The notes: generated by a model from the letters alone, not told the origin. A stretch of 64,000 nucleotides of DNA from Bacillus sp. cl95 (GCF_900115925.1 NZ_FOYF01000002.1:468194-532193), one strand, 5' to 3'. Counted from the stretch's first letter, positions 17,589-28,124 are shown. Translations and numbers: made by a program.

Positions 17589-19658
17589 ATGCAAAATGTA
17601 ATTATCGTTGGGGCAGGAAAAGGCGGGACGGCTATCCTGCAGATATTGAATGAAACTGAAGTGCTAAATGTAAGGGCTGTCATTGACCGCAATGATGATG
17701 CGCCAGGCCTTTTGCTTGCCAAAAAATATAACATACTGACAGGTAAAGATTGGCGGAAGTATCTTACTGAAGACATTGATATCATCATAGAAGTAACAGG
17801 TGATGAATTAGTATTCAAGGAATTGTTAGAAGCTCGTGATAAGAATACAGTCCTCATTCCGGGAAGTGTGGCATATCTAATTGCACAACTAATGGAAGAA
17901 AAAGAAGAACTGGTTTCCAAGCATCGGAAAGAGTCATATAAGCATGATCTTATTTTTAACTCTACAGATGATGGGATGCTTGTTATTGATAAAGAAGGAA
18001 CCGTTACTCTTTACAACGACAGGGCACAACAAATGATAGGTATTAGTAGGGAAGATGTTTTAGGGAAGCATATCACCAATATCATTCCTAAAAGCAGACT
18101 TACACACGTTATGGAAACACGGCGTCCTGAAGCGAACCAAGAGATGCTTCTAGATAATGGTGTCAAAATCATTACCACCCGAATTCCTATAATTGATGAA
18201 AAAGGTAGGCTAATCGGAGCGTTTGCGGTATTTAAGGATATTACAGAAGTGGTCAATCTTGCGGAAGAGATAACAAATCTAAAAGAAATCCAAACGATGC
18301 TCCAAGCAATCATCCAATCGAGCGATGATGCCATTTCAGTTGTAGATGAACATGGTCGTGGAATCCTAATCAATCCAGCATACACAAGAATAACAGGTCT
18401 TTCCCAAGAAGAAGTTATTGGACAACCTGCAACAACCGATATTTCCGAAGGTGAGAGTATGCATATGAAGGTCCTTCAAACTAGAAGGGCGATTCGAGGA
18501 ACACCTATGCGTGTAGGTCCTAATAAAAAAGAAGTAGTTGTAAACGTTGCACCGATCATTGTTAAAGGAAAGTTAAAAGGTAGTGTTGGTGTTATCCACG
18601 ATATGTCAGAAATCAAGTCTTTAAATCGTGAGTTAATTCGGGCGAGGCAAATTATCAGAAACCTTGAGGCCAAATATTCGTTTGAGGATATAATAGGGTT
18701 GTCCGAAGAAATGACACTTGCCATCGAGCAAGCCAAATTGGGTGCAAAAACCCCTGCAACAGTATTATTACGAGGCGAATCTGGGACAGGTAAGGAACTT
18801 TTTGCCCATGCCATTCATAACGCAAGTGATAGGAAATACAACAAGTTTATCAGAGTGAATTGTGCGGCTCTATCTGAATCATTGTTAGAAAGCGAATTGT
18901 TTGGTTATGAGGAAGGGGCATTTTCTGGTGCTAAACGTGGAGGAAGACGAGGGTTATTTGAGGAAGCGAATAATGGAAGTATCTTTCTTGATGAAATCGG
19001 TGAACTTTCAGCCAATACGCAAGCAAAATTGCTCAGGGTCCTGCAGGAACGTGAAATTGTTAGAGTCGGTGGTGCGAAATCTGTACCGATCAATGTTCGT
19101 GTGATTGCCGCGACAAATGTTAATTTAGAAAAGGGAATTGCAAATGGCTCTTTTCGGGAAGATTTATATTACAGGCTAAATCGTATGCCTATCCATATCC
19201 CGCCTTTACGGAAGCGAAAAGAGGAAATTCCTCTGCTTTGTGAGCGGCTCATTCAAAAAATCAATCAAGATTACGGAAGAAATGTTGAAGGTCTGACGGT
19301 TGATGCCATTGCTGAACTGCAGAAATATGAATGGCCTGGTAATGTAAGGGAACTTGAAAATATATTAGGCAGAGCCATCATTTTTATGAATTATCATGAA
19401 ACAGTGATCGATGTCCAGCATTTGCCTGAACTCAAAAATAAGCAAAATGAAAAAGAAAATAGTTTTCGTATGGACGAATTGGAAGATTCTCATTCGTTGG
19501 CAGAAATGATGGATCGTTTTGAAGCTAATATTCTGCAAAATACATTAAATAAATTTGACGGAAATAAGACTTTAACAGCGAAAATGCTTGGATTATCGGT
19601 TAGGAATTTGTATTATAAACTCGAAAAGTATAAAATTGAAAAAAACAGCATGCAATAA
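17589..19658 (+). CDS. bkdR: BkdR, sigma-54-dependent activator of the bkd operon
   Basis: Enhancer-binding protein that activates the branched-chain keto-acid operon with SigL RNA polymerase. An N-terminal Rossmann-like region ([17 protein letters not shown], 1-110) is followed by two PAS domains (about 113-220 and 235-340), the AAA+ domain with Walker A GESGTGKE (about 396), the sigma-54 contact loop GAFSGA (about 443; a Ser variant of GAFTGA) and Walker B IFLDEIGE, and a C-terminal Fis-type helix-turn-helix ([19 protein letters not shown]). The 689 residues match B. subtilis BkdR. AAGGGG precedes the ATG. The regulated operon starts 134 bases downstream behind a -24/-12 promoter. Confidence 0.95.
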   Translation: MQNVIIVGAGKGGTAILQILNETEVLNVRAVIDRNDDAPGLLLAKKYNILTGKDWRKYLTEDIDIIIEVTGDELVFKELLEARDKNTVLIPGSVAYLIAQLMEEKEELVSKHRKESYKHDLIFNSTDDGMLVIDKEGTVTLYNDRAQQMIGISREDVLGKHITNIIPKSRLTHVMETRRPEANQEMLLDNGVKIITTRIPIIDEKGRLIGAFAVFKDITEVVNLAEEITNLKEIQTMLQAIIQSSDDAISVVDEHGRGILINPAYTRITGLSQEEVIGQPATTDISEGESMHMKVLQTRRAIRGTPMRVGPNKKEVVVNVAPIIVKGKLKGSVGVIHDMSEIKSLNRELIRARQIIRNLEAKYSFEDIIGLSEEMTLAIEQAKLGAKTPATVLLRGESGTGKELFAHAIHNASDRKYNKFIRVNCAALSESLLESELFGYEEGAFSGAKRGGRRGLFEEANNGSIFLDEIGELSANTQAKLLRVLQEREIVRVGGAKSVPINVRVIAATNVNLEKGIANGSFREDLYYRLNRMPIHIPPLRKRKEEIPLLCERLIQKINQDYGRNVEGLTVDAIAELQKYEWPGNVRELENILGRAIIFMNYHETVIDVQHLPELKNKQNEKENSFRMDELEDSHSLAEMMDRFEANILQNTLNKFDGNKTLTAKMLGLSVRNLYYKLEKYKIEKNSMQ

Positions 19659-19665
19659 TTTTCAT

Positions 19666-19687
19666 ACCGCGCAGTTTTTTGCAGGGT
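19666..19687. promoter_or_regulatory. Candidate upstream activator site for BkdR
   Basis: ACCGCGCA, 6 bases, TGCAGGGT form an imperfect dyad (ACC..GCA / TGC..GGT) 38 bases before the -24 element. An activator site of this type is expected near a sigma-54 promoter, but I do not know the BkdR consensus. Confidence 0.35.
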
Positions 19688-19725
19688 GTTACTGAAGGAA
19701 ATAAAGCGTTTTCAAACGATTCGTT

Positions 19726-19742
19726 TTGGCACGCTTCTTGCA
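19726..19742 (+). promoter_or_regulatory. Sigma-54 (SigL) promoter of the ptb-bkd operon
   Basis: TTGGCACG (19726-19733), four bases, TTGCA (19738-19742) match the -24/-12 consensus TTGGCACG-N4-TTGCW completely. It lies 50 bases before the ptb start and right after the gene for its presumed activator BkdR. Confidence 0.92.
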
Positions 19743-19792
19743 TTAATAATATATGTGTTGAGACAGCATGAGGAAAGTGAGGTAGATGACAC

Positions 19793-20698
19793 TTGTTGTT
19801 AGATGCTCTTATCGAAAAAGCTTCGAGTTTTGTTGATAAAACAGTAGCAGTCGCTGCAGCAGAAGATGAAGAAGTCTTAGAAGCTGTAATAGACGCTGTC
19901 AGCAACAATCTCGCCAATTTTCTTTTGTTTGGTGATAAAGAAAAGATATTACATATTTTGAATGAGAAAAAACCAGGGTTTGCTGATAATGAAAGCATTA
20001 TCATTACACATGCTAAAAATCCTGAGTTGGCTGCGGAACTTGCTGTTAAGGCGGTAAGGTTAAACGAAGCTGACGTTCTTATGAAGGGTAATATCGCCAC
20101 AGCAGTTATTTTGAAAGCTGTTTTGAACAAAGAATATGGATTGCGAACAGGAAGTGTACTATCGCATGTGGCAGTGTTCGAGGTGCCGGGATTCGATCAA
20201 TTGATCCTTCTGACTGACGCAGCTATGAACATCGCGCCTGATCTTGATCTAAAAGTTCAAATTACAAAGAATGCAGTTTCTATCGCTTCCGGTATTGGCA
20301 TTGAGACACCAAAGGTTGCACCAATTGCTGCTGTGGAAGTGGTAAATCCAGCAATGCAGGCCACTCTCGATGCGGCGGTTTTAACTCAAATGAATAGAAG
20401 AGGTCAAATTACTGGCTGTATCATTGATGGTCCACTTGCTCTTGATAATGCAGTTTCTATACTAGCTGCAGAGCATAAAGGGATAAAGAGTGATGTAGCA
20501 GGTCAAGCAGACATTTTACTTGTTCCAACAATTGAGGTAGGAAACGCATTATATAAATCAATGGTCTATTTTGCAAAAGCAAAAGTCGGTGCTGTGATAG
20601 CAGGAGCAAAAGCTCCAATCGTATTAACCTCTAGAGCCGATTCTGCTGAAAGCAAACTTTATTCGTTAGCATTAGCATTATGCACTGCTTCTAAATAG
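19793..20698 (+). CDS. ptb: Ptb, phosphate butyryl(branched-chain acyl)transferase
   Basis: Converts acyl-CoA, probably branched (isobutyryl-, isovaleryl- and 2-methylbutyryl-CoA), to acyl phosphate, which Buk then uses to make ATP. The 301-residue PTA/PTB-family protein includes DVLMKGNIATAVILKAVLN, GSVLSHVAVFEVPGFDQ, TDAAMNIAPDL and DILLVPTIEVGN, all typical of YqiS/Ptb. The start is TTG at 19793 with GAGGT upstream. It is the first gene after the sigma-54 promoter. Confidence 0.95.
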   Translation: MLLDALIEKASSFVDKTVAVAAAEDEEVLEAVIDAVSNNLANFLLFGDKEKILHILNEKKPGFADNESIIITHAKNPELAAELAVKAVRLNEADVLMKGNIATAVILKAVLNKEYGLRTGSVLSHVAVFEVPGFDQLILLTDAAMNIAPDLDLKVQITKNAVSIASGIGIETPKVAPIAAVEVVNPAMQATLDAAVLTQMNRRGQITGCIIDGPLALDNAVSILAAEHKGIKSDVAGQADILLVPTIEVGNALYKSMVYFAKAKVGAVIAGAKAPIVLTSRADSAESKLYSLALALCTASK

Positions 20699-20728
20699 AA
20701 TTTTTTTTATAAATGGGGAGGAATAACA

Positions 20729-21823
20729 ATGGAAATCTTCAAGTACTTAGAAAAATACGATTATGAGCAAGTGGTATTCTGTCAAGATAAGCAATCTGGA
20801 TTAAAGGCTATTATTGCCATTCATGATACAACTTTAGGGCCAGCACTTGGTGGAACTCGTATGTGGACATACGAAAATGAGGAAGCGGCTATCGAAGATG
20901 CATTGCGTCTAGCTCGCGGTATGACTTATAAAAATGCGGCAGCAGGTTTGAATCTTGGTGGTGGTAAGACAGTTATTATCGGCGATCCTCGTAAAGACAA
21001 GAACGAAGAAATGTTCAGAGCTTTCGGCCGTTATATTCAAGGATTAAATGGTCGCTATATTACAGCTGAAGACGTAGGTACTACTGTAGCAGATATGGAC
21101 TTGATCCACGAAGAAACAAATTTTGTAACAGGAATTTCTCCTGCATTCGGTTCATCTGGTAATCCTTCTCCTGTTACAGCTTATGGTGTATACAGAGGGA
21201 TGAAAGCAGCAGCTAAAGAAGCATTCGGTACAGATTCACTTGAAGGTAAAGTAATTGCGGTTCAAGGCGTAGGAAACGTGGCATATACACTTTGCCGTCA
21301 CTTACACGAAGAAGGCGCTCAACTAATTGTTACTGATATCAATAAAGAAGCTGTACAACGTGCAGTTGAAGAATTTGGTGCAAAAGCAGTTGATCCAAAC
21401 GAAATTTATGGTGTTGAATGTGATATTTATGCACCTTGTGCTCTAGGAGCGGTCATCAATGATGAGACAATTCCGCAAATTAAGGCAAAGGTAATTGCAG
21501 GGGCAGCTAACAACCAGTTAAAAGATACAAGTCACGGGGATACAATTCACGAAATGGGAATCGTTTATGCGCCTGATTATGTAATCAATGCAGGTGGAGT
21601 AATTAACGTTGCTGATGAATTATATGGCTACAATCATGAACGTGCAATGAAGAAAGTTGAACAAATCTATGCAAACATTGAGAAAGTAATCGAAATCTCA
21701 AAACGTGATGGGATTCCTACTTACATGGCTGCTGATCGTATGGCAGAAGAAAGAATTGAAAAAATGCGCAATTCTCGCAGCCAATTCTTACTTAACGGCC
21801 ATCATATCCTAAGCCACAGATAA
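20729..21823 (+). CDS. bcd: Bcd, leucine dehydrogenase
   Basis: NAD-dependent deamination of leucine, valine and isoleucine to branched 2-oxo acids, the substrates of the Bkd complex. The 364-residue protein has the glutamate-dehydrogenase-family core: [35 protein letters not shown] with the catalytic lysine region, and the dinucleotide motif [15 protein letters not shown] (about 178-192). GGGGAGG precedes the ATG. After it comes a 328-base gap containing a hairpin and repeat B2 before buk. Confidence 0.97.
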   Translation: MEIFKYLEKYDYEQVVFCQDKQSGLKAIIAIHDTTLGPALGGTRMWTYENEEAAIEDALRLARGMTYKNAAAGLNLGGGKTVIIGDPRKDKNEEMFRAFGRYIQGLNGRYITAEDVGTTVADMDLIHEETNFVTGISPAFGSSGNPSPVTAYGVYRGMKAAAKEAFGTDSLEGKVIAVQGVGNVAYTLCRHLHEEGAQLIVTDINKEAVQRAVEEFGAKAVDPNEIYGVECDIYAPCALGAVINDETIPQIKAKVIAGAANNQLKDTSHGDTIHEMGIVYAPDYVINAGGVINVADELYGYNHERAMKKVEQIYANIEKVIEISKRDGIPTYMAADRMAEERIEKMRNSRSQFLLNGHHILSHR

Positions 21824-21882
21824 GAAAAAAGTAAAAATGCAGCTGCTAGATTTAGTCTACAGTCAATAAGATAAATTCATTT

Positions 21883-21922
21883 AAGGAGAAAACGCTGGAT
21901 GCATATTCAGCGTATTTCCCTT
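21883..21922 (+). other. Imperfect stem-loop after bcd
   Basis: AAGGAGAAAACGCTGGAT pairs with ATTCAGCGTATTTCCCTT with few mismatches. No T-run follows, so it is probably an RNA stability or processing hairpin rather than a terminator. Confidence 0.5.
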
Positions 21923-21923
21923 T

Positions 21924-22103
21924 AGGCTATGTTAAAGTGTTGATTTTCTGCACTTCATTGATTGGAGTGGAGGGCGCTTGACTCCTAGGGGATTAGCGTT
22001 ACAGGCGAGACCCCACAGGAGCGATAGCGACGAGGAGGCTCGACGAACGCTCCTAGGAAAGCAAGCGACTGGAATGGAAATCACAGGCAAGTTTAACAGA
22101 GCT
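21924..22103. repeat. Intergenic repeat family B, full copy (B2), inside the bkd operon
   Basis: About 180 bp running from GGCTATGTTAAAGTGTTGAT to AAGTTTAACAGAGC. The outer ends are complementary (TTGATTTTC region with GGAAATCA). The interior holds GACTCCTAGGGG, GAGACCCCACAGGAGCG, GACGAGGAGGCTCG and CTCCTAGGAAAGC, which pair with each other. Sequences of this type are common between genes in Bacillus, as I remember them, without known function. It interrupts the bcd-buk junction of the sigma-54 operon. Confidence 0.8.
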
Positions 22104-22151
22104 TCCCTTTAAAAGGTAGAGAAGAAAATAAAGCAATGTGGAGGTTTAAAA

Positions 22152-23258
22152 GTGCAGGACAAAGAATATCGAATTCTCGTCATCAACCCGGGCTCAACAT
22201 CAACGAAAATAGGGGTTTTCGATAACGACATTTCTGTTTTAGAGAAAACAATTCGACACGAAACAGCGGAAATCGAATCATTTGCATCTATTATTGATCA
22301 GTATGAATTCCGAAAGAATACGATTCTAGAAGCACTGGACGAAGAAGGGATCAATATTTCCAAACTGAGTGCAGTATGTGGTCGTGGAGGGTTATTACGT
22401 CCTATTGAAGGTGGTACATATTCGGTTAATGATGCTATGCTAGCTGACCTTCGCGCAGGCTACTCAGGACAGCACGCTTCGAATCTTGGGGGAATCATTG
22501 CATATGAGATTGCCACAGCTTTGAACATCCCTTCTTTCATTGTAGATCCTGTTGTAGTAGATGAACTCGATCCAATTGCCCGTATTTCAGGTTTTTCTTT
22601 AATCGATAGAAAAAGTATTTTTCATGCCCTTAACCAAAAAGCGGTAGCTAGGCGCGTTGCAAAAGAGTTAGGAAAGAAGTATGAAGAACTGAATTTAATC
22701 GTTACTCACATGGGTGGAGGTATCACTGTTGGTGTCCATCGTGGTGGAAGAGTAATAGAAGTGAACAATGGGCTTCATGGGGACGGGCCTTTCAGTCCAG
22801 AACGTGCTGGAACAGTTCCTGCCGGAGATTTGGTAGCCCTTTGTTACTCGGGTGAATTTTACCGTGAAGAAGTCATGAAGAAACTTGTTGGCCAAGGTGG
22901 TCTAGTGGGCTACCTCGGGACTAACGATGCGGTAAAAGTGGAGAAAATGATTGAAAAAGGCGATGAAAAGGCTAAGTTGGTGTACGATGCAATGGCTTAT
23001 CAAGTTGCTAAGGAAATTGGTGCAGCAAGTGCTGTTCTTTCAGGTAAAGTCGATGCCATTATATTGACCGGCGGTCTTGCCTATGGAAAAGGTTTTGTAA
23101 AAGCAATCAGTGATCGTATTAATTGGATCGCAGATGTCATTGTTCATCCCGGAGAAAATGAACTTCAAGCCCTTGCAGAAGGAACAATTCGAGTTTTAAG
23201 AGGAGAAGAAGCACCTAAGGAATACCCTGGAAATATAAAGAAGGTTTCAGCTAAGTAG
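22152..23258 (+). CDS. buk: Buk, butyrate (branched-chain fatty acid) kinase
   Basis: Transfers phosphate from acyl phosphate to ADP, giving ATP and a short branched fatty acid. The 368-residue ASKHA-family kinase has the phosphate loop [14 protein letters not shown] (about 9-22), the motif [16 protein letters not shown] and the C-terminal [12 protein letters not shown]. The start is GTG at 22152 with GGAGG 7 bases upstream. It is followed 14 bases later by lpdV. Confidence 0.96.
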   Translation: MQDKEYRILVINPGSTSTKIGVFDNDISVLEKTIRHETAEIESFASIIDQYEFRKNTILEALDEEGINISKLSAVCGRGGLLRPIEGGTYSVNDAMLADLRAGYSGQHASNLGGIIAYEIATALNIPSFIVDPVVVDELDPIARISGFSLIDRKSIFHALNQKAVARRVAKELGKKYEELNLIVTHMGGGITVGVHRGGRVIEVNNGLHGDGPFSPERAGTVPAGDLVALCYSGEFYREEVMKKLVGQGGLVGYLGTNDAVKVEKMIEKGDEKAKLVYDAMAYQVAKEIGAASAVLSGKVDAIILTGGLAYGKGFVKAISDRINWIADVIVHPGENELQALAEGTIRVLRGEEAPKEYPGNIKKVSAK

Positions 23259-23272
23259 GAGGAGGAATTTCA

Positions 23273-24694
23273 TTGGCACAAGAATATGATTTGGTCATAT
23301 TAGGTGGCGGAACAGGTGGTTACGTTGCTGCCATCCGCGCTTCACAGCTCGGATTAAAGACAGCTGTCGTTGAAAAAGGGAAGCTTGGCGGTACATGTTT
23401 GCATAATGGTTGCATTCCAAGTAAGGCCCTTTTAAGAAGTGCAGAAGTATATGCTACTGCTAAGAAGAGCGAAGAATTTGGAATAGTAACAAGTGAAGTT
23501 AGCGTTGATTTTAAGAAAGTCCAAGAGCGCAAAAATAAGATTACAGATCAACTTTTTAAAGGTGTCCAGCACTTGATGAAACAAGGGAAAATCGACGTTT
23601 ATGAAGGGTTAGGAAGAATCTTGGGACCGTCGATTTTTTCACCAATGCCAGGAACGATTTCGGTTGAAATGAATAATGGTGAAGAAAATGAAATGCTTAT
23701 CCCTAAAAACGTAATTGTGGCTACAGGTTCAAGACCTCGAACATTACCAGGCTTAGAAATTGACGGTAAACAAGTGATGACTTCTGATGAAGCTTTGCTC
23801 ATGGAAGAACTACCTGAATCCATCATTATCGTTGGTGGTGGGGTAATCGGAATTGAATGGGCATCCATGCTGTCTGATTTCGGTGTAGATGTCACAGTCA
23901 TCGAATTTGCGGATCGCATTGTTCCAACCGAGGACAAAGAAATCTCGAAAGAAATGCAAAGATTGATGAAGAAAAAAGGCGTTAAGATTGTAACAAGTGC
24001 GAAAGTGTTGCCAGAAACACTTACTAAAGGTGAAAAAGTCACTGTTAGTGCAGAAGTTAAAGGCGCACAAAAAGAATTTCATGCGGACAAATTGCTTGTT
24101 TCTGTTGGTCGCCAAGCAAATGTTGAAGGTATTGGTCTTGAAAACACAGAAATCCAACTCGAAAAGGGTTATATCGCAACGAATGAATTCTTCCAAACGA
24201 AAGAGTCTCATATCTATGCAATCGGTGACGTCATCGGCGGATTACAACTTGCACATGTGGCTTCACATGAGGGGATAACAGCTGTTGAACATATTGCAGG
24301 GCAAAATCCTTCACCAATGGACTATAGCCTTGTTTCAAAATGTATTTATAGTTCTCCGGAAGTTGCTAGTGTCGGATACACAGAAGACGAAGCGATTCAA
24401 AAAGGTTACAAGGTTAAAACAGGCAAGTTTTCATTTCGTGCAATTGGTAAAGCGCTTGTTTTTGGAGAATCTGACGGATTCGTCAAGATTGTTGCAGACG
24501 AAGAAACAGATGATATTCTTGGTGTTCATATGATTGGACCTCATGTGACGGATATGATCTCTGAAGCAGGTCTTGCGCGAGTATTAGATGCAACTCCTTG
24601 GGAAGTTGCCCATACCATTCATCCGCACCCAACTTTATCAGAAGCAATTGGAGAAGCGGCACTTGCAGTATACGGTAAGGCCATCCACTCTTAA
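23273..24694 (+). CDS. lpdV: LpdV, dihydrolipoamide dehydrogenase (E3) of the branched-chain complex
   Basis: Flavoprotein that reoxidises the dihydrolipoyl groups of BkdB with NAD. It has an N-terminal FAD motif LVILGGGTGGYVAAIRA, the redox-active disulfide Cys42-Cys47 in GGTCLHNGCIPSK, the NAD motif IIIVGGGVIGIEWA, and the C-terminal dimer interface with the catalytic His-Glu region HTIHPHPTLSEAIGEAA. Length 473 aa is normal. The start is TTG at 23273 behind AGGAGGAGG. Confidence 0.97.
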   Translation: MAQEYDLVILGGGTGGYVAAIRASQLGLKTAVVEKGKLGGTCLHNGCIPSKALLRSAEVYATAKKSEEFGIVTSEVSVDFKKVQERKNKITDQLFKGVQHLMKQGKIDVYEGLGRILGPSIFSPMPGTISVEMNNGEENEMLIPKNVIVATGSRPRTLPGLEIDGKQVMTSDEALLMEELPESIIIVGGGVIGIEWASMLSDFGVDVTVIEFADRIVPTEDKEISKEMQRLMKKKGVKIVTSAKVLPETLTKGEKVTVSAEVKGAQKEFHADKLLVSVGRQANVEGIGLENTEIQLEKGYIATNEFFQTKESHIYAIGDVIGGLQLAHVASHEGITAVEHIAGQNPSPMDYSLVSKCIYSSPEVASVGYTEDEAIQKGYKVKTGKFSFRAIGKALVFGESDGFVKIVADEETDDILGVHMIGPHVTDMISEAGLARVLDATPWEVAHTIHPHPTLSEAIGEAALAVYGKAIHS

Positions 24695-24749
24695 TATTGA
24701 TCTTATGTACCCACTTAAATAAGTATGGAAAAATAGGAGGTTACTATAA

Positions 24750-25757
24750 ATGGCTGAAAATCGTCATGAAGCTTTAGGTCTTAGTGATGCTAAAGTATTA
24801 GAAATCTATGAAACGATGCTAATGGCGCGTCGTATTGATGAGCGTATGTGGTTGTTAAATCGTGCTGGTAAGATTCCTTTTGTTATTTCTTGTCAAGGAC
24901 AAGAGGCTGCACAAGTTGGGGCAGCATTTGCTCTGGATACTGAAAAGGACTATGTCCTTCCATATTACAGAGACATGGGTGTCGTTCTAACTTTTGGTAT
25001 GACTCCGACTGAACTAATGCTTTCTGGTTTTGCTAAAGCAGAAGATCCGAACTCTGGCGGACGTCAGATGCCAGGTCACTTTGGACAAAAGAAAAACCGC
25101 ATTGTAACAGGATCTTCCCCTGTAACAACTCAAGTTCCACATGCTGTTGGGATTGCGTTGGCTGGAAAAATGGAAGGCAAAGATCTTGTGACATTTGTTA
25201 CCTTTGGTGAAGGATCATCCAACCAAGGTGATTTCCATGAAGGTGCTAACTTTGCTGGTGTACATAAGCTTCCGGTCATCTTTATGTGTGAAAACAATAA
25301 ATATGCAATCTCTGTACCTATTGAAAAACAATTGGCATGTGAAAATGTATCAGACCGTGCGATTGGCTATGGTATGCCTGGTATCACAGTGGATGGAAAT
25401 GATCCTCTAGAAGTCTATAAAGCTGTGAAAGAAGCGGCTGAACGTGGACGAAGAGGAGAAGGTCCGACATTAGTTGAAACAGTATCATATCGTTTAACTC
25501 CACACTCATCTGACGATGATGACAGAGCATATCGCGCACCAGACGAGGTTTCACAAGCAAAAACAAAAGATCCAATCATCACTTTTGGAGCTTATTTGAA
25601 AGAAACTGGTGTAATGAATGACGAACTAGAAAAAGAAATCAATGACCGTATCATGAAAATTGTTAATGATGCTACTGAATATGCAGAAAATGCGCCTTAT
25701 GCAGAGCCTGAGAGTGCTATGAAATATGTATACGCAGAAGGTAAGGGGGACTACTAA
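24750..25757 (+). CDS. bkdAA: BkdAA, branched-chain 2-oxoacid dehydrogenase E1 alpha
   Basis: Thiamine-diphosphate subunit that decarboxylates branched 2-oxo acids from Leu, Ile and Val. The 335-residue protein shows YETMLMARRIDERMWLLNR at the N-terminus, the TPP-binding region TFGEGSSNQGDFHEGANFAG and the regulatory/catalytic loop YRLTPHSSDDDDRAYR. AGGAGG lies upstream of the ATG. The stop overlaps the bkdAB start by one base (TAATG), indicating coupled translation of the two E1 subunits. Confidence 0.97.
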   Translation: MAENRHEALGLSDAKVLEIYETMLMARRIDERMWLLNRAGKIPFVISCQGQEAAQVGAAFALDTEKDYVLPYYRDMGVVLTFGMTPTELMLSGFAKAEDPNSGGRQMPGHFGQKKNRIVTGSSPVTTQVPHAVGIALAGKMEGKDLVTFVTFGEGSSNQGDFHEGANFAGVHKLPVIFMCENNKYAISVPIEKQLACENVSDRAIGYGMPGITVDGNDPLEVYKAVKEAAERGRRGEGPTLVETVSYRLTPHSSDDDDRAYRAPDEVSQAKTKDPIITFGAYLKETGVMNDELEKEINDRIMKIVNDATEYAENAPYAEPESAMKYVYAEGKGDY

Positions 25758-26740
25758 TGGCGGTAATTTCTTATATCGAAGCTGTAACAATGGCAATACG
25801 AGAAGAAATGGAAAGAGATTCAAGAGTATTTGTTCTTGGAGAAGATGTTGGTAAAAAGGGTGGAGTTTTTAAAGCGACAAACGGCCTTTACGAACAATTC
25901 GGCGAAGCGCGTGTACTTGATACGCCACTTGCAGAATCTGCTATTGCTGGCGTAGGAATCGGTGCAGCAATGTATGGAATGCGTCCGATCGCAGAAATGC
26001 AATTTGCTGACTTTATCATGCCTGCAGTCAACCAAATCATTTCTGAAGCTGCACGTATCCGTTATCGTTCCAACAACGACTGGAGCTGTCCGATGGTAAT
26101 CCGTGCGCCTTATGGTGGTGGAGTTCATGGTGCACTTTATCACTCTCAATCAGTTGAAGCGGTATTTGCCAATCAACCTGGATTGAAAATTGTCATGCCT
26201 TCGACTCCTTATGATGTAAAAGGATTGTTAAAAGCAGCAATTCGTGATGAAGACCCTGTCTTATTCTTTGAACATAAACGTGCATACCGCTTGATCAAAG
26301 GGGAAGTCCCAACAGACGATTATGTACTTCCAATCGGTAAGGCAGATGTGAAACGTGAAGGTGAAGATATCACAGTTATTACTTACGGCTTATGCGTTCA
26401 CTTTGCACTTCAAGCTGCAGAGCGCTTGGCAAAAGACGGCATTTCCGTTCACATTCTTGACTTAAGAACTGTTTACCCTCTTGATAAGGAAGCAATTATG
26501 GAAGCTACTTCTAAAACAGGAAAAGTGCTGCTTTTAACAGAAGACAATAAAGAAGGCAGTATCATGAGTGAAGTATCAGCTATTATTGCTGAGAACTGCC
26601 TGTTTGACCTTGACGCACCAGTCATGCGTTTGGCAGGTCCTGATATTCCCGCAATGCCTTATGCACCAACTATGGAAAAATATTTCATGGTTAACCCTGA
26701 TAAAGTCGAAAAAGCAATGCGTGAACTTGCTGAATATTAA
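25757..26740 (+). CDS. bkdAB: BkdAB, branched-chain 2-oxoacid dehydrogenase E1 beta
   Basis: Second E1 subunit; forms the alpha2-beta2 E1 with BkdAA. The transketolase pyrimidine domain lies at about 5-180 (RVFVLGEDVGKKGGVFKATN, then DTPLAESAIAGVGIGAAMYG) and the C-terminal domain at about 195-315. Length 327 aa is as in B. subtilis. It gives the complex its supply of branched acyl-CoA, which also primes branched fatty acid synthesis in Bacillaceae. Confidence 0.97.
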   Translation: MAVISYIEAVTMAIREEMERDSRVFVLGEDVGKKGGVFKATNGLYEQFGEARVLDTPLAESAIAGVGIGAAMYGMRPIAEMQFADFIMPAVNQIISEAARIRYRSNNDWSCPMVIRAPYGGGVHGALYHSQSVEAVFANQPGLKIVMPSTPYDVKGLLKAAIRDEDPVLFFEHKRAYRLIKGEVPTDDYVLPIGKADVKREGEDITVITYGLCVHFALQAAERLAKDGISVHILDLRTVYPLDKEAIMEATSKTGKVLLLTEDNKEGSIMSEVSAIIAENCLFDLDAPVMRLAGPDIPAMPYAPTMEKYFMVNPDKVEKAMRELAEY

Positions 26741-26781
26741 TTGATCATTTTTAACTGAAAGTGTAGAAGGAGGTTTACACA

Positions 26782-28107
26782 TTGGCTATTGAACAAATTA
26801 AAATGCCCCAACTTGGAGAGAGTGTGACAGAAGGCACAATCAGTAAGTGGTTGGTTTCTGTCGGAGACAAAGTAAACAAATATGATCCTCTAGCTGAAGT
26901 AATGACGGATAAGGTAAATGCAGAAGTACCTTCTTCCTTTGCGGGGGTAATTAAGGAACTGATAGCGGGAGACGGAGACACGCTTGCTGTTGGTGAAGTG
27001 ATTTGTACGATTGAAGTAGATGGCGGTAATGTTTCTACTAGTGAAAGTATCAATACTGTAGCTGAGGCTCAAAAGACTGAAGAAACAAACGTAGCAACAG
27101 AAACTTCAACTGAACAAGGGAATAAGCTGCGTTATTCTCCAGCAGTCCTGAAGATTTCACAGGAAAATGGCATCGACCTTACGCAAGTTAAAGGTACGGG
27201 TGCAGCAGGAAGAATCACACGTAAAGACCTTTTAAAGTTGATTGAATCTGGAAACATTCCAAAAGCAGGACAAAAGACTGTAGAAACGAAAGAAGTAGTT
27301 TCTGAACCGGTTATCAATGATGCTCCTCCTGAAAATGTACCTGTTCAACCAGCAGTTTCTGCATCAAAACCAGCTAGTCCTACTCCTAGTGTTCCTGTTG
27401 TCCCAGGAGATATTGAAATCCCTGTAACAGGAATCCGTAAAGCGATTGCAGCAAACATGTTACGTAGTAAACATGAAGCACCACATGCCTGGACGATGAT
27501 GGAAGTTGATGTGACAAACTTAGTAGAATACCGAAATGGAATCAAGAATGACTTTAAGAAAAAAGAAGGATTCAATTTAACTTTCTTCGCTTTCTTTGTT
27601 AAAGCTGTGGCTCAGGCATTGAAAGAATACCCACAAATCAATTCTATGTGGGCGGGAGATAAGATCATTCAGAAGAAAGACGTCAATATTTCTATTGCTG
27701 TTGCTACAGATGATGCATTATTTGTTCCAGTAATCAAGCATGCTGATGAAAAAACGATTAAAGGCATCGCTAGAGAGATTACAGAACTTGCAGTCAAAGT
27801 TCGTAATGGACAATTGAAATCAGAAGATATGCAAGGTGGAACGTTTACAGTAAACAATACTGGTTCATTTGGATCCGTTCAATCAATGGGTATTATCAAT
27901 TACCCTCAAGCTGCGATCCTTCAAGTAGAATCAATCGTGAAGCGTCCTGTTGTTATGAATAATGGAATGATTGCTGTTCGTGACATGGTAAACCTTTGTA
28001 TGTCTCTTGACCATCGTGTACTTGACGGTCTCGTTTGCGGCCGTTTCTTACAACGTGTGAAAGAAATTCTTGAAAATACATCAAAAGACACTACATCTGT
28101 TTATTAA
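26782..28107 (+). CDS. bkdB: BkdB, dihydrolipoamide acyltransferase (E2)
   Basis: Core of the branched-chain 2-oxoacid dehydrogenase complex. The lipoyl domain has the lipoylated Lys44 in VMTDKVNAE; after an acidic linker comes the peripheral subunit-binding domain (SPAVLKISQENGIDLTQVKG, then GRITRKDLLKLI), a Pro/Val-rich linker, and the catalytic acyltransferase domain with His411 in LDHRVLDG. Length 441 aa. The start is TTG at 26782 with AGGAGGT upstream. It ends the operon. Confidence 0.97.
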   Translation: MAIEQIKMPQLGESVTEGTISKWLVSVGDKVNKYDPLAEVMTDKVNAEVPSSFAGVIKELIAGDGDTLAVGEVICTIEVDGGNVSTSESINTVAEAQKTEETNVATETSTEQGNKLRYSPAVLKISQENGIDLTQVKGTGAAGRITRKDLLKLIESGNIPKAGQKTVETKEVVSEPVINDAPPENVPVQPAVSASKPASPTPSVPVVPGDIEIPVTGIRKAIAANMLRSKHEAPHAWTMMEVDVTNLVEYRNGIKNDFKKKEGFNLTFFAFFVKAVAQALKEYPQINSMWAGDKIIQKKDVNISIAVATDDALFVPVIKHADEKTIKGIAREITELAVKVRNGQLKSEDMQGGTFTVNNTGSFGSVQSMGIINYPQAAILQVESIVKRPVVMNNGMIAVRDMVNLCMSLDHRVLDGLVCGRFLQRVKEILENTSKDTTSVY

Positions 28108-28124
28108 AATAAGATTACCTTTCT

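Noticed and set aside
17589-19658. GAFSGA in BkdR as a defective sigma-54 contact loop
   Set aside because: Thr to Ser is a mild variant of GAFTGA and, as far as I recall, is also found in the functional B. subtilis BkdR, so it is not evidence of inactivity.
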